Assembly: GCA_018607835.1 (NCBI GenBank)
Contig: JABBAS010000011.1
Coordinates: 1 to 56,674 of the forward strand
Origin: Methylobacillus sp.
GTDB taxonomy: Bacteria > Pseudomonadota > Gammaproteobacteria > Burkholderiales > Burkholderiaceae_C
DNA: 56,674 nt
Reading direction: 5' to 3'
Shown in pieces: positions 1-8,846 of this stretch (positions are counted from its first letter, which is position 1; the number at the start of each line of letters is the position of its first letter). The position numbers were made by a program, and so were the translations under genes. The notes beneath the pieces are model-generated. The model searched no databases and was not told the DNA's origin. It saw nothing but the letters and a program-made list of their open reading frames with translations.

Positions 1-18
1 GTCCTCTCTTGGGCACCA
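1..18 (+). tRNA. 3' end of a tRNA gene (partial, isotype not determined)
   Basis: The first 18 bases read as the 3' end of a tRNA: the last bases of a T-loop, a 5-nt T-stem strand (CCTCT), a 7-nt acceptor strand (CTTGGGC), discriminator A and an encoded CCA at 16-18. The matching 5' acceptor strand would be GCCCAAG, outside the window. A rho-independent terminator follows 12 nt later, which fits the end of a tRNA transcript. The anticodon is not in the window, so the isotype cannot be given. Confidence 0.6.
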
Positions 19-29
19 CAATTTGTAAG

Positions 30-65
30 AAGCCTCTGTAACGCATGTTATGGGGGCTTTTTTAT
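30..65 (+). terminator. Rho-independent terminator after the tRNA
   Basis: A hairpin pairs AAGCCTC (30-36) with GGGGCTT (53-59), one pair being G-U, with a second small stem (TAAC/GTTA, 39-42 with 47-50) inside the loop. A T-rich tail runs directly on from the stem. It most likely ends the tRNA transcript that enters from the left. Confidence 0.7.
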
Positions 66-181
66 TGTTTAGCCCACACCATTTTGGGGTGGGAGGTGAC
101 AGTTATATAGGACGTTCTTTGCATACGTCGAACAGCATAACAGGGACCAGTGAGGCCTGCGTGAAGAAAGCGGGATTCCAC

Positions 182-733
182 TTAGTTCTTCCTCACAACG
201 TCAGCAGACTCACCACGATAAACCCATGGCGGCACGGGATCACGGTGACGCCAAACGGCTAAGCCCTGCAACTTAGCCGTCGCCTCGGCAGCCTCAAAAG
301 CAAGGCGATCGGCCTCCTCCTGCCAGACCGCGTTGGGGCGATCCCACCAAGCCATTCCACGTTGAATTTGGGTCAGCGCTATGTCTTGTCCGCGAACCAT
401 CACCTTGCCTAACCGCCAGCCATCCTGAGACTGCTCTAGCAGCTGCACCGAGGCCGTGCGCATGAGAACCAGATCACTCAAGCTGAATTTAGTTTTACGG
501 CCAAACGCCTGCATTTTCTCAGGTGCATCGGCGCCGAGTAACTGTATTTTGTAAAGCTGGTGGTCTGCGCTCTGCAAGGTCAAACGGTCTCCCCCTGTGA
601 CGCCAACGACCATCCCCGCCAGTTCAGTCGCTAGGGCAACAGAAGGCCCAGCTTGCAGCGCAAACAGGGCGGCTACGCAAAACGTCCAGCGCACCGCTTG
701 TGCGCGCCAAGACGACAACAACCGATCGCTCAA
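182..733 (-). CDS. Secreted staphylococcal-nuclease-like (SNase/TNase fold) protein, probably catalytically altered
   Basis: A 183-residue protein with an N-terminal signal peptide (hydrophobic about residues 14-35, cleavage near ALA-T around 36), so probably periplasmic. Residues 40-130 follow the thermonuclease pattern: a VTGGDRLTL strand (Asp49), the [10 protein letters not shown] block and a GWRLGKV strand. SNase enzymes use two arginines (R35 and R87 in staphylococcal nuclease). Here the aligned positions are Gln64 and Trp106, while Asp69 and Glu72 of the DAPE motif are kept. Nuclease activity is therefore doubtful. The start is TTG, overlapping the rimO stop as TTGA, which suggests translational coupling; no internal ATG precedes the mature domain. 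The SNase fold is fairly certain, the activity is not. Confidence 0.75.
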   Translation of the reverse strand: MSDRLLSSWRAQAVRWTFCVAALFALQAGPSVALATELAGMVVGVTGGDRLTLQSADHQLYKIQLLGADAPEKMQAFGRKTKFSLSDLVLMRTASVQLLEQSQDGWRLGKVMVRGQDIALTQIQRGMAWWDRPNAVWQEEADRLAFEAAEATAKLQGLAVWRHRDPVPPWVYRGESADVVRKN

Positions 734-2115
734 TTCACCGAGGCAATCAAGTCGTGGCCATTGGCCTCCACGATGGTGGCCTTGACAAAGTCACCCGTCT
801 TGTAGGTCTTGCTGCTTTTCTCCACAGGCAAGAGTCGGACGACACCATCAATCTCAGGTGCTTCGGCGTAACTGCGCCCCTCGCCACCCTTTTTGCCCAA
901 GGCAACCGCCTTATCAACTAAGACCTGAACCACTTGGCCCACGCGCTGGGCCTGACGTGCTTGGGCGACGCCTTCTGCCACCGCCATAAACCGCGCCTGC
1001 CGCTCCTCGCGCAACGCCTGCGGAATCGGATTATCGAGCTGATTCGCCACCGCACCGTCCACCGGAGAATAGGCAAAACAACCTGCACGGTCAATGTTGG
1101 CTTCTTTCACGAAGTCCAACAGGTGCGCAAACTCCGCCTCGGTCTCCCCGGGAAAGCCGGCGATGAACGTGCTGCGAATGATCAGCTCTGGACAGACCGC
1201 ACGCCACGCCTGAATTCGGTCTAGGTTTTTCTCGCCGCTGGCGGGACGCTTCATCCGCTTGAGTACATCGGGGTGACTGTGCTGCAAGGGCACATCCAAA
1301 TAGGGCAGGCACAAGCCCTCGGCCATCAGCGGAATAATCTCATCCACGTGTGGGTAGGGGTACACATAGTGCAAACGCACCCAAGCACCGTAGGGCTGGG
1401 CCAGTTCGCCAAGCGCCCTAACCAAGTCAAGCATACGGGTCTTAATGGGGCGGCCTTCATGAAAACCCATCACGTATTTCGTATCGACCCCGTAGGCGGA
1501 GGTGTCTTGGCTCACCACCAACAACTCCTTCACACCAGAGTCAAACAAGCGCTTGGCTTCATTCAACACCTCGCCAATGGGGCGACTCACCAAGTCGCCA
1601 CGCATCGAGGGAATGATGCAAAACGTACAGCGGTGGTTACACCCTTCACTGATTTTCAAATACGCATAGTGGCGCGGCGTGAGTTTGATGCCCTGTGGTG
1701 GAACCAGATCAGTAAACGGATCGTGCGGTTTGGGTAAGTACTTGTGCACCGCATCCATCACCTCGTTGGTCGCGTGTGGGCCCGTAACCGCCAAAACCGA
1801 CGGGTGCAAGGACCGCACGAGGTTGTCACCGTCCTCACCCGTTTTGGCCCCCAAACAGCCCGTCACAATCACCTTGCCGTTCTCGCTGAGCGCTTCTGAA
1901 ATCGTGTCCAAACTCTCCTTGACGGCGTCGTCAATAAAGCCGCAGGTATTCACGATCACCAAATCGGCTCCCTCAAAGGTCTTGGAGGTTTGATAGCCTT
2001 CAGCGCTTAACTGCGTCAGTATGAGCTCGGAGTCCGTAAGTGCCTTGGGGCAACCTAAGCTGGCAAAGCCCACTTTGGGGGCGAGTTGAGGGTTTTTAGC
2101 GACGGTGTCGTTCAT
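730..2115 (-). CDS. rimO: Ribosomal protein S12 methylthiotransferase RimO
   Basis: Radical-SAM methylthiotransferase that thiomethylates the conserved aspartate of ribosomal protein S12 in the cytoplasm. With the ATG at 2115 the protein has 461 residues, close to the E. coli enzyme (441). Visible parts are the N-terminal MTTase domain starting [15 protein letters not shown] with cluster cysteines near 22, 58 and 87, the radical-SAM motif C-x3-C-x2-C near 159-166 ([10 protein letters not shown]), and a C-terminal TRAM-like stretch ending in [10 protein letters not shown]. The frame stays open upstream to a TTG at 2151, but the ATG fits the family length better. phaR lies just upstream on the same strand, a pairing common in Burkholderiales, and the nuclease-like gene overlaps its stop by 4 nt. 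Confidence 0.95.
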   Translation of the reverse strand: MNDTVAKNPQLAPKVGFASLGCPKALTDSELILTQLSAEGYQTSKTFEGADLVIVNTCGFIDDAVKESLDTISEALSENGKVIVTGCLGAKTGEDGDNLVRSLHPSVLAVTGPHATNEVMDAVHKYLPKPHDPFTDLVPPQGIKLTPRHYAYLKISEGCNHRCTFCIIPSMRGDLVSRPIGEVLNEAKRLFDSGVKELLVVSQDTSAYGVDTKYVMGFHEGRPIKTRMLDLVRALGELAQPYGAWVRLHYVYPYPHVDEIIPLMAEGLCLPYLDVPLQHSHPDVLKRMKRPASGEKNLDRIQAWRAVCPELIIRSTFIAGFPGETEAEFAHLLDFVKEANIDRAGCFAYSPVDGAVANQLDNPIPQALREERQARFMAVAEGVAQARQAQRVGQVVQVLVDKAVALGKKGGEGRSYAEAPEIDGVVRLLPVEKSSKTYKTGDFVKATIVEANGHDLIASVN

Positions 2116-2213
2116 GGAATCAGGGTTCAAGTTAGCAGCCAATCGCTGCAAGATAAAAAGTCATGGCCAAGCAACTGCGCCCACATCAATACAGTGAGGC
2201 GTTGCGACAGCGC

Positions 2214-2882
2214 TCAGCGCTTGATGCCCATGGCCGACCACATTTGTTCGCCTTGCTTTTGCAACTGCTCTTGCATGGCTTTCATGGCACTCTGGGTTTG
2301 CTCGGTGTAGGTACTCATGAGGTCAGCCATCACAGGCGTCCCCCCGGCTCCCAACACCGATTGCCACGCGTCCGGGGAGAGAATGGTGGACTGCGCCTTC
2401 ATCTGCGCCTGCATGTCGGTAAACATTTGCATGTTTTTCTCAAGGTGTCCGCCCACAAGGCCTTGCATGGCGTGGCCATAAAACCGAATGAGGTTCGCCA
2501 ATACCTGCTCTGAGAGCATAGGCACGCCACCGCTTTCTTCTTCCAGAATGATTTGCAACAAAATGCTGCGCGTTAAATCCTCTGTCCCTTTGGCATCTCG
2601 CACGACAAAAGGATCGCCCTGCATGACCAAGGCACGGACATCCGACAGCGTGATGTAGGTGGACGATGTGGTGTCATATAGGCGGCGGTTGGGGTACTTT
2701 TTGATGACGCGAACCGTGGCGGCCGATTCCGCCGAATTCGTTTTCGCATTCGCATCCACTTCCGGCGCGCTGCCCCGTTTGGCAGCGGTCGGCTTGGTCG
2801 CCGACTTGGCACCCGTCCGCGCCGTGCGTTTGGCAGCGGGCTTGGGGGATGCTTTTCCGGCTGTTGAAGTGTTTTGGGTCAA
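2214..2882 (-). CDS. phaR: Polyhydroxyalkanoate synthesis repressor PhaR
   Basis: DNA- and PHB-binding repressor that controls phasin and PHB synthesis genes in PHB-storing bacteria. The hallmark RVIKKYPNRRLYDT begins at residue 58 of the 222-residue form and is followed by the PHB-accumulation regulatory region (YITLSDVRALVMQGDPF) and a Gln/Met-rich C-terminal helix. I chose a TTG start at 2882 because a good ribosome binding site (GAGGG, complement of 2890-2894) sits 7 nt ahead of it; the frame continues upstream to 2999 but without a better site. Residues 1-57 are an unusual Lys/Ala/Thr-rich basic tail rather than the short lead usual in PhaR. A bdhA-like PHB degradation gene lies about 4 kb away. 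Confidence 0.92.
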   Translation of the reverse strand: MTQNTSTAGKASPKPAAKRTARTGAKSATKPTAAKRGSAPEVDANAKTNSAESAATVRVIKKYPNRRLYDTTSSTYITLSDVRALVMQGDPFVVRDAKGTEDLTRSILLQIILEEESGGVPMLSEQVLANLIRFYGHAMQGLVGGHLEKNMQMFTDMQAQMKAQSTILSPDAWQSVLGAGGTPVMADLMSTYTEQTQSAMKAMQEQLQKQGEQMWSAMGIKR

Positions 2883-2889
2883 AACGTAT

Positions 2890-2894
2890 CCCTC
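2890..2894 (-). promoter_or_regulatory. Ribosome binding site that fixes the phaR TTG start
   Basis: The complement reads GAGGG followed by a 7-nt spacer and TTG. It decides the start of phaR, because the upstream in-frame extension has no comparable site. Confidence 0.6.
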
Positions 2895-3042
2895 GTATTC
2901 TTGGTGTCGCAAGACGGCTGATATCGAAGCGGCGATGCCTCGCAAAGGCGAAGGCAAACGCAAAAGCGGGGGCGCAGGCAACCGCCCACCGCGTCCCATT
3001 GTAAGAATCTATCAGCCGAATGCAAAATCGCTTGATTCAAAA

Positions 3043-3079
3043 GGAAAAAAGCCCTTGCAGATGGCTCTGGCAAGGGCTT
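3043..3079 (-). terminator. Rho-independent terminator of tRNA-Val
   Basis: On the minus strand AAGCCCTTGC (complement of 3070-3079) pairs with GCAAGGGCTT (complement of 3049-3058), a perfect 10-bp stem followed by a run of six T. It lies 5 nt beyond the tRNA 3' end. Confidence 0.9.
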
Positions 3080-3084
3080 GTATT

Positions 3085-3161
3085 TGGTAGGCGCGATTGG
3101 ATTCGAACCAACGACCCCCACCATGTCAAGGTGGTGCTCTAACCAACTGAGCTACGCGCCT
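3085..3161 (-). tRNA. tRNA-Val (anticodon GAC)
   Basis: The minus strand folds as a complete 77-nt tRNA with acceptor stem AGGCGCG/CGCGCCT, D-arm TAGCTCAGTTGGTTAGAGC, anticodon loop CTTGACATG with anticodon GAC, T-arm with GGTTCGAATCC, and an encoded CCA (complement of 3085-3087). The D, anticodon and T arms closely resemble the E. coli tRNA-Val(GAC) pattern as I recall it; the acceptor stem differs but is self-consistent. Confidence 0.95.
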
Positions 3162-3182
3162 TCGTTTCTAACGAAGCCTCTC

Positions 3183-3191
3183 AGTATAGCA
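3183..3191 (-). promoter_or_regulatory. Extended -10 element upstream of tRNA-Val
   Basis: The complement reads TGCTATACT, an extended -10 (TGnTATAAT-like) ending 22 nt before the tRNA 5' end. No good -35 hexamer is seen at normal spacing, which extended -10 promoters can tolerate. Confidence 0.4.
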
Positions 3192-3250
3192 GGGGATATT
3201 GGCTATTTTTCCGTATCAAAACTATTTTTTCTTAGGCCATCTACGGGTGA

Positions 3251-5605
3251 TCAGTGCCGTCTAGCGGACGTGATACCGGGTAGCTCTCGCAACGTCGATA
3301 AGACTTTATTCAACCGTTTGGCATCGCTAATTTGGACGGTGAACGTCATTTGCGCCAGCCCCTTCGGCGAATGGGTGTTCACCCCAATCACATTCATTTT
3401 TTCACGAACGAACACATCGGATATGTCTCTTAGTAAGCCAGGCCTGTCCAGCGCCTCAACGCGGACGTCTACCGGATACAAGGCCTGCTCCCCAACCGTT
3501 TGTCCTCCCCACGCCACCTCAATCATGCGGTCGGGGTGGGTACGAGACAAATGCTGAAAATCCGAACAGTCAACGCGGTGGATACTGACGCCGCGGCCTT
3601 TGGTCACAAAGCCGCCAATGCCATCCGGTGGCGCTGGGCGGCAACAGCGCGCCATCTGGGTGAGCAAAGAATCCACGCCCACCACCAAGACCCCCCCGCG
3701 CGGCGTCTTGGTCGTACTGATCGGCGTGCGTGCGAGCAGGCGCTCATCAAACTCAGGCTCCGGCTCGGGTGGTCGCAATTGCGCCTCAATGGCGCGCAAA
3801 GAGAACTCATCTTTACCCACCACCTCGAACAAGGCGGCCGCATGATCAAAACCAAGCTGCTGCGCTAGGTCGTCTAATTTGAGTGCTGTCTTGCCCTCGC
3901 GTTGTAGCAGTTTCTCAACCAACTCTCGGCCGCGTGCCACGTTTTCTTGGGCGGCTAGGGCGTTAAACCACGCACGCACCTTGTTGCGCGAACGCGAGCT
4001 AACGAGGTAGCCCGATTGGGGATTCAACCAGTCACGCGACGGCCCGCCCTCCTTCACCGTCACCACCTCTACGGTCTGACCGCTTTGCAAGGCGGTCGTT
4101 AGTGGCACCATAACGCCGTCCACGTGCGCGCCACGGCAACGGTGGCCCACAGTGGTGTGTACGGCGTACGCAAAGTCAACAGGGGTCGCGCCTTTGGGCA
4201 GTTCGACCACGGCGGCATTGGGAGTGAGCACATAGATGCGGTCATCAAACAGGTCTTTGGTGGCACCGCTTAAGTCACGCTCCCAGGCCAACAATTGGCG
4301 TAAGACGGCAATTTTGCTGTCGTACTCAGAGCTTGCCGCCACCCCGCTGTAGCCCTTAGCGCCGGCTTCCTTGTAAGCCCAGTGCGCCGCCACGCCCGTC
4401 TCGGCTTTGACGTGCATCGCCCGCGACCGTATCTGAATCTCCATCGCGCGGCCATCGCTATCTGTCACAACCGTATGTAATGACTGATAACCATTGGGTT
4501 TGGGCTTGGCAATGTAGTCGACAAACTCTTCCATAATCGGCGTATAGCGTTGCTGCACCCATGCCAACGCCGCGTAGCACGCATCCACATCTGCCACCAC
4601 GACGCGCAGGGCCCGAACATCAAAAATTCGACTGAAGTCCAGCCCCTTACCCCGCATTTTTTTGACAATGCTGTAGATGTGCTTGGGGCGTCCGTTAACT
4701 TCGGCCTGTATCCCCAACTTGCCCAACGCCGCTTGCAACTCTTGAACGGCGAGGGACATATGTGCCTCACGCTCCACGCGCTTTTCATCGAGCATCTTCG
4801 CGGTACGTTTGTAGGTTTCTGGCTCTAAAAAGCGAAACGCAAGGTCTTCCAACTCCCACTTAATCTGCCAAATACCCAGTCGATTGGCCAGCGGAGCAAA
4901 CACCTGTAAGGCCTCGTTTGCAATCCCCAAATCGGGCTCAGACTTAGAGGCGGCCGTGTAACGCAAGGTCTGCAATCGGGAGACCAAGCGCAACATCACA
5001 ACCCGCAGGTCACGTGAGAACGCCAACAACATTTTTCGGACGTTTTCTGTTTGCGCGGCAACGACCGCCGGCGGTAACTCTCGCCCCTGTGACAGCGCCG
5101 CATGGCTGACCTCTTGCGACTTCTGCCGCGCCTGCGTTTGCAAATGTATGAGCTGTGTCACCTCGACCGCCAATGAGGCGTAGTTATCACCAAACCGTTT
5201 GGCAATCACTTCTCGCGGCCGTTGCAAGTGGCCGCAGGCATAAACCAAATAGGCCGCGGCCTGCATCGCGGGCGAGCCCCCAACACCGGCCAAGATAGCC
5301 ACCACCGCGTCGGCATGCGCCAACACGGGCTCACCCGTTATTAAGGTCTCGTCTGCCAGCAACGGTTGCGCAAACTGTCGCGCTTTCACCAACGCCTCCG
5401 CATCATTGGCTGACGATTGAAACTGCTCGTCAACCGCCGCCAGGATGGCCGGTGCGAGTTGTGTTGCTAGTTGTGTTGCCTGTGGTGTTGCCAGGGGTGG
5501 CGGTAGGCCGTGTGCATCCCCACCGCCAACGGATACGCCCGCGCTACCCGCTGGCGGCGCGTCGCCGGTGGGGCGCGTCGCCTCGTGCGATGGCGTGGTC
5601 TTCAT
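3251..5605 (-). CDS. relA: GTP pyrophosphokinase RelA (stringent-response (p)ppGpp synthetase)
   Basis: Cytoplasmic ribosome-associated enzyme that makes (p)ppGpp on amino-acid starvation. Domain order in 784 residues: Ala/Pro-rich lead (1-45), HD-type region (about 60-170), synthetase (about 270-420), TGS (about 455-520), a zinc-finger/CC region with RCCRPAPPDGIGG, and a C-terminal ACT domain (about 710-784). The His-Asp pair of active hydrolases is absent (LVYACGH near 120-126), and the synthetase loop reads EFVD at 360-363, close to the acidic ExDD motif of RelA rather than the RxKD of bifunctional SpoT. This points to a synthetase-only RelA. The ATG start lies 5 nt after the upstream hydrolase gene, so the two are probably co-transcribed. 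Confidence 0.93.
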   Translation of the reverse strand: MKTTPSHEATRPTGDAPPAGSAGVSVGGGDAHGLPPPLATPQATQLATQLAPAILAAVDEQFQSSANDAEALVKARQFAQPLLADETLITGEPVLAHADAVVAILAGVGGSPAMQAAAYLVYACGHLQRPREVIAKRFGDNYASLAVEVTQLIHLQTQARQKSQEVSHAALSQGRELPPAVVAAQTENVRKMLLAFSRDLRVVMLRLVSRLQTLRYTAASKSEPDLGIANEALQVFAPLANRLGIWQIKWELEDLAFRFLEPETYKRTAKMLDEKRVEREAHMSLAVQELQAALGKLGIQAEVNGRPKHIYSIVKKMRGKGLDFSRIFDVRALRVVVADVDACYAALAWVQQRYTPIMEEFVDYIAKPKPNGYQSLHTVVTDSDGRAMEIQIRSRAMHVKAETGVAAHWAYKEAGAKGYSGVAASSEYDSKIAVLRQLLAWERDLSGATKDLFDDRIYVLTPNAAVVELPKGATPVDFAYAVHTTVGHRCRGAHVDGVMVPLTTALQSGQTVEVVTVKEGGPSRDWLNPQSGYLVSSRSRNKVRAWFNALAAQENVARGRELVEKLLQREGKTALKLDDLAQQLGFDHAAALFEVVGKDEFSLRAIEAQLRPPEPEPEFDERLLARTPISTTKTPRGGVLVVGVDSLLTQMARCCRPAPPDGIGGFVTKGRGVSIHRVDCSDFQHLSRTHPDRMIEVAWGGQTVGEQALYPVDVRVEALDRPGLLRDISDVFVREKMNVIGVNTHSPKGLAQMTFTVQISDAKRLNKVLSTLRELPGITSARRH

Positions 5606-5610
5606 AGCTG

Positions 5611-6552
5611 TCAGCTCAATAAAAATGCGCGCACCGCGGCCACTTGATCCGGCGCAATCAGCGTGGGCGCATGGCCCACACCGGCAAACTCAACCGACTG
5701 CGCCTTGGGGCCACGCGTGCGCATCTCCTGCAACGTGGCTTCGGACAACAAGTCCGACTCAGCCCCTCTTAGCACCAAGACCTCTGCGGTTATTGCCTCA
5801 TACATGGTCCACAGCGCCTCATTGCCCGCATCGACTTGCGCCGCCGCGTCTGGCTGGTCTAGACCCTGAAAAGCCAAGCCAATCGCCGGGTCGTAATGAA
5901 GCGCCCAGCGCCCTTCCTGAGCCACCAACATGGGCGTCGATAAATCCAACCACTGCTGAGCGGTGTGCGGCCCAAAGTCACTAGAGGTTTTCCACAGCGC
6001 ATCCGCGCCAGCTTGCAACGATTCAAACGTGCCAGATTTCCCCACGTAGGTGCCAATGCGGCGCAGCGCCTCAAGCGCCAATGTGGGCCCAACGTCGTTT
6101 AGCACCATACGGCGAATGGGCGTTGCCAAATACGCGGCGGGCAACGCTGCCATGCCTATGCCGATCAAGCCGCCCATGCTGGTGCCCACCCAGTCCAATT
6201 GGCGCGGCTGGAAACGTTCCGTGAGTTGCTTGAGCAGGTGCACATGGTCGGCCACATAGGTGGGCACACCGTATTGACTGGGGTCACCTAGCCAATCGCT
6301 ACGGCCTCTGCCAGCGACGTCAACGGCAATCACGGTGCAGTCAGTCGCCAGCGAGCGGGCCAACACATCAAAGTCCCGGCCTTGGCGGGTCAGTCCGTGC
6401 ACACACACCACCACGTGATCGGGCGCCGCACACGTTGGTGACTGCCAGACCCAGTAGCGCATCTCACGCGGAGCCGCCCCTTTTCCGGCAGCCCCCGGGC
6501 ACACGACCGCGTGTAGCTGGGGTTCTAGCGAGGGGTCGGCGGATAGGGTCAA
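5611..6552 (-). CDS. Alpha/beta hydrolase
   Basis: A 313-residue alpha/beta-hydrolase-fold enzyme of unknown substrate, without signal peptide. The oxyanion region CVHGLTRQGRDF is near residues 50-62, the nucleophile elbow is VGTSMGG (Ser125), the acid is probably Asp267 (LRGAESD) and the base His294 (GVGHAP), giving a complete Ser-Asp-His triad. The start is TTG at 6550-6552 with AAGGA about 8 nt upstream. It sits directly upstream of relA on the same strand. The family covers esterases, dehalogenases and peptidases, and I do not see a motif that picks one. Confidence 0.85.
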   Translation of the reverse strand: MTLSADPSLEPQLHAVVCPGAAGKGAAPREMRYWVWQSPTCAAPDHVVVCVHGLTRQGRDFDVLARSLATDCTVIAVDVAGRGRSDWLGDPSQYGVPTYVADHVHLLKQLTERFQPRQLDWVGTSMGGLIGIGMAALPAAYLATPIRRMVLNDVGPTLALEALRRIGTYVGKSGTFESLQAGADALWKTSSDFGPHTAQQWLDLSTPMLVAQEGRWALHYDPAIGLAFQGLDQPDAAAQVDAGNEALWTMYEAITAEVLVLRGAESDLLSEATLQEMRTRGPKAQSVEFAGVGHAPTLIAPDQVAAVRAFLLS

Positions 6553-6612
6553 AACGAGGTTCCTTGCAAATAATGGAGGAGAATGTAGGCTTCTCCTAGC
6601 CCTTACATCCTA

Positions 6613-7443
6613 ATGGAATCGGAATCGAAAATGAGCTCAAACACAACGAACCAGCCCCTTAGTTCATCAAAAATGCTTGCTGGCAAGTCCGCGCTGGTCA
6701 CCGGGTCCACCAGCGGTATCGGCCTAGGTATCGCGAAAGCGCTCGCCGCCAACGGCGCCAATATCATGTTGAACGGCTTTGGGGACCACAGCGAGGCGAT
6801 GCGTGCCATCGCCGCTTTGGGCGTGGAGGTCGACTACAACGGCGCCGACATGAGCCGCCCCGACGAGATTGAGTCCTTGATGAGTGCCGCCGCAGCGCGC
6901 TTCGGCCAAACCGATATTTTGGTAAACAACGCTGGCATCCAGCACGTCGCAACCGTTGCTGACTTCCCCGTGGCACGTTGGGACGCGGTCATCGCGATCA
7001 ACCTGTCCAGCGCCTTCCACACCTCACGCTTGGCCCTCCCCGCCATGCAAACGGCTAACTGGGGGCGGATTATCAACATCGCCTCGGTGCATGGTTTGGT
7101 CGGTTCTGCTCAGAAGTCCGCCTACGTCGCGGCCAAGCACGGCATTATTGGGCTCACCAAAGTAACCGCATTAGAAAATGCCACCACCGGCGTCACGGCC
7201 AACGCCATTTGCCCCGGTTGGGTGCTCACCCCCCTCGTGCAAGCGCAGGTCGATGCCCGTGCCGAGCAATTAGGCGTCTCTATAGAAGAAGCGAAGCGGG
7301 GCTTATTGGCCGAAAAAGAACCTTCACAACAATTCACGACACCCGAAGAACTGGGTGAATTAGCCGTGTTTTTGTGTGGCCCAGCCAGCAGCAATATTCG
7401 CGGCGCGGCTTGGGTGATGGACGGTGGCTGGTCTGCTCAGTAA
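6613..7443 (+). CDS. bdhA: Short-chain dehydrogenase, probable D-3-hydroxybutyrate dehydrogenase
   Basis: NAD-dependent enzyme expected to interconvert 3-hydroxybutyrate and acetoacetate in PHB breakdown. It shows the classical SDR motifs: TGSTSGIG (30-37), NNAG (105-108), Ser158 in NIASVHG, and Tyr171/Lys175 in YVAAK. Family-typical BDH features follow: NAICPGWVLTPLVQ, a VDARAEQLG stretch, an LLAEKEPSQQF block and the end VMDGGW. The first ATG is used (276 residues); ATGs at residue 7 or 21 are also possible, and the usual family length of about 260 favours one of those. It converges on ispF with an 8-nt gap and no visible terminator. Substrate is inferred from family resemblance and from phaR nearby. 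Confidence 0.85.
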   Translation: MESESKMSSNTTNQPLSSSKMLAGKSALVTGSTSGIGLGIAKALAANGANIMLNGFGDHSEAMRAIAALGVEVDYNGADMSRPDEIESLMSAAAARFGQTDILVNNAGIQHVATVADFPVARWDAVIAINLSSAFHTSRLALPAMQTANWGRIINIASVHGLVGSAQKSAYVAAKHGIIGLTKVTALENATTGVTANAICPGWVLTPLVQAQVDARAEQLGVSIEEAKRGLLAEKEPSQQFTTPEELGELAVFLCGPASSNIRGAAWVMDGGWSAQ

Positions 7444-7451
7444 CGCCGGCC

Positions 7452-7952
7452 TTACGCGGCGACCAGCAGCGCAACCGCTTGGGCCTCAATACTGAGCCCC
7501 TCACCAACTGGGCCCATTTTCTCCGCCGTTTTTGCCTTCACATTCACACAGTCTGCGGGCACGGCTAACAAAGTAGCCAAGCGCGTGCGCATCGCGGCCT
7601 TGTAGGGGCCCAGTCGCGGCGCCTGCGCCACCACGGTGACATCTATGTTGCCAACGCGCCAACCAGCCTGATGTACCAACGTGACGGCGGCTTGTAACAA
7701 TCGCGCCGAGTCGGCATCTTTGAACGTTGCATCGGTATCGGGAAACAAGGTGCCAATATCGCCTAAACCAGCAGCACCCAACAGGGCGTCAATGACTGCG
7801 TGAATCAGTGCGTCGGCATCGGAGTGCCCCGCTAGCCCTTTTTCAAAGGGAATCGCGACACCCCCCAACACCAGCGGCCGTCCGGATACCAAGGCATGGG
7901 TATCCCAACCCTGACCAATGCGAAACGGTAAAGAGGGCAAGGAGGCGGTCAT
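7452..7952 (-). CDS. ispF: 2-C-methyl-D-erythritol 2,4-cyclodiphosphate synthase IspF
   Basis: Zinc enzyme of the non-mevalonate isoprenoid pathway that cyclises CDP-methylerythritol 2-phosphate. The 166-residue protein has the N-terminal [10 protein letters not shown] with metal ligands Asp17 and His19, [19 protein letters not shown] with metal ligand His43, [10 protein letters not shown], and the C-terminal [20 protein letters not shown] block. Length equals the family norm (about 160). It lies 48 nt downstream of ispD on the same strand, the usual two-gene arrangement. Confidence 0.96.
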   Translation of the reverse strand: MTASLPSLPFRIGQGWDTHALVSGRPLVLGGVAIPFEKGLAGHSDADALIHAVIDALLGAAGLGDIGTLFPDTDATFKDADSARLLQAAVTLVHQAGWRVGNIDVTVVAQAPRLGPYKAAMRTRLATLLAVPADCVNVKAKTAEKMGPVGEGLSIEAQAVALLVAA

Positions 7953-8000
7953 AAAAGTATCCGTTCTGCTGAAATCGATAAGTCCATTGCGTTGTGTGCC

Positions 8001-8846
8001 TCAAGACGCCGTATCCGGCCGCGCCCGCAACAAGGCCTCTGCCATCGCAAAGTCAGTTGGGTAAGTGACCTTGAAATTATCAGCGCCACCTGCCACCAAA
8101 ATAGGCGAGACGCCTAAACGCTCCATGGCACTGGCTTCGTCCGTGATGCTGGCCCAGTCTTGCGGATTCTCACGTGCATTTTGAAGCGCCTTTCTGAGGG
8201 CACCTAAGGGAAACATTTGCGGTGTCTGCGCCAACCACTTGCCCGAGCGATCGACCGTGGTGGCGACCGACACGATGCCCTTTGCATTGACCTGCTCCAG
8301 TTTCAAGGTATCCGCCAACGGTTGGGCCAGCAACCCCCCGCGCTTTTGCACCAAGCAAGCCGCAATCAGCGCCTCGATGGCTTGGCTATTTACAAGGCAT
8401 CTGGCCGCGTCATGTACCAGTACCCAGTCGTCTTCGCTACTTGCCCCGTCGGACAGGAGATGGCTCAGGCCGTTCAGCACGCTGTGCGCGCGGGTATCGC
8501 CACCAATGGGCGCCGCAGTGATGCTCTGAAACAAGTCGACGGATAGCTGACCAAGGTGCGGGGCAATACGCTTATCCCAATCGACGTCATCAGGCGACGT
8601 AACCGCAAGCACATGGCCCGGCGCAGCCGTGCCGGCGCTCGCCCGCACCACGTCTACCCGTGTGAGGGCAAGCAAGGTATGCATCACCATGGGCTGACCG
8701 GCCAACACCTGATACTGCTTGGCGCAATCCGCTTGCCGTGGGTCGCGTGCGTCTAGGGCGCGCTGCCCAATACCGGCGCATGGCATCACGATGTGGCAGC
8801 GGGGCAGATGTGGGATCGGGTTGGAAGTGGTCAAAGCAATGGTCAC
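8001..8846 (-). CDS. ispD: 2-C-methyl-D-erythritol 4-phosphate cytidylyltransferase IspD
   Basis: Transfers CMP from CTP to methylerythritol phosphate in the non-mevalonate isoprenoid pathway. Visible motifs are the nucleotide loop MPCAGIGQR...AKQYQ (about 21-46), VLVHDAARCLV, an ATTVDRSGKWLAQTPQMF block and TDEASAMERLG. At 281 residues it is longer than the roughly 236 of E. coli IspD; the nucleotide loop carries about 12 extra residues (ALDARDPRQADC) and the N-terminus about 15. The start is GTG at 8846; no nearer start remains ahead of the nucleotide loop. It runs divergently from mfd. Confidence 0.93.
   Translation of the reverse strand: MTIALTTSNPIPHLPRCHIVMPCAGIGQRALDARDPRQADCAKQYQVLAGQPMVMHTLLALTRVDVVRASAGTAAPGHVLAVTSPDDVDWDKRIAPHLGQLSVDLFQSITAAPIGGDTRAHSVLNGLSHLLSDGASSEDDWVLVHDAARCLVNSQAIEALIAACLVQKRGGLLAQPLADTLKLEQVNAKGIVSVATTVDRSGKWLAQTPQMFPLGALRKALQNARENPQDWASITDEASAMERLGVSPILVAGGADNFKVTYPTDFAMAEALLRARPDTAS

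Noticed and set aside
1..65. tRNA end at the left edge as an attachment site for an integrated element
   Set aside because: The genes to the right are core genes without integrase or direct repeat of the tRNA end in the window.
50..262. A 70-residue frame on the plus strand at the left edge
   Set aside because: It runs through the tRNA terminator and the end of the nuclease-like gene, has no ribosome site and no recognisable composition.
2883..2999. Upstream extension of phaR to 2999
   Set aside because: The added residues are low-complexity, unlike any PhaR start, and overlap the tRNA terminator area; the TTG at 2882 has the only good ribosome site.
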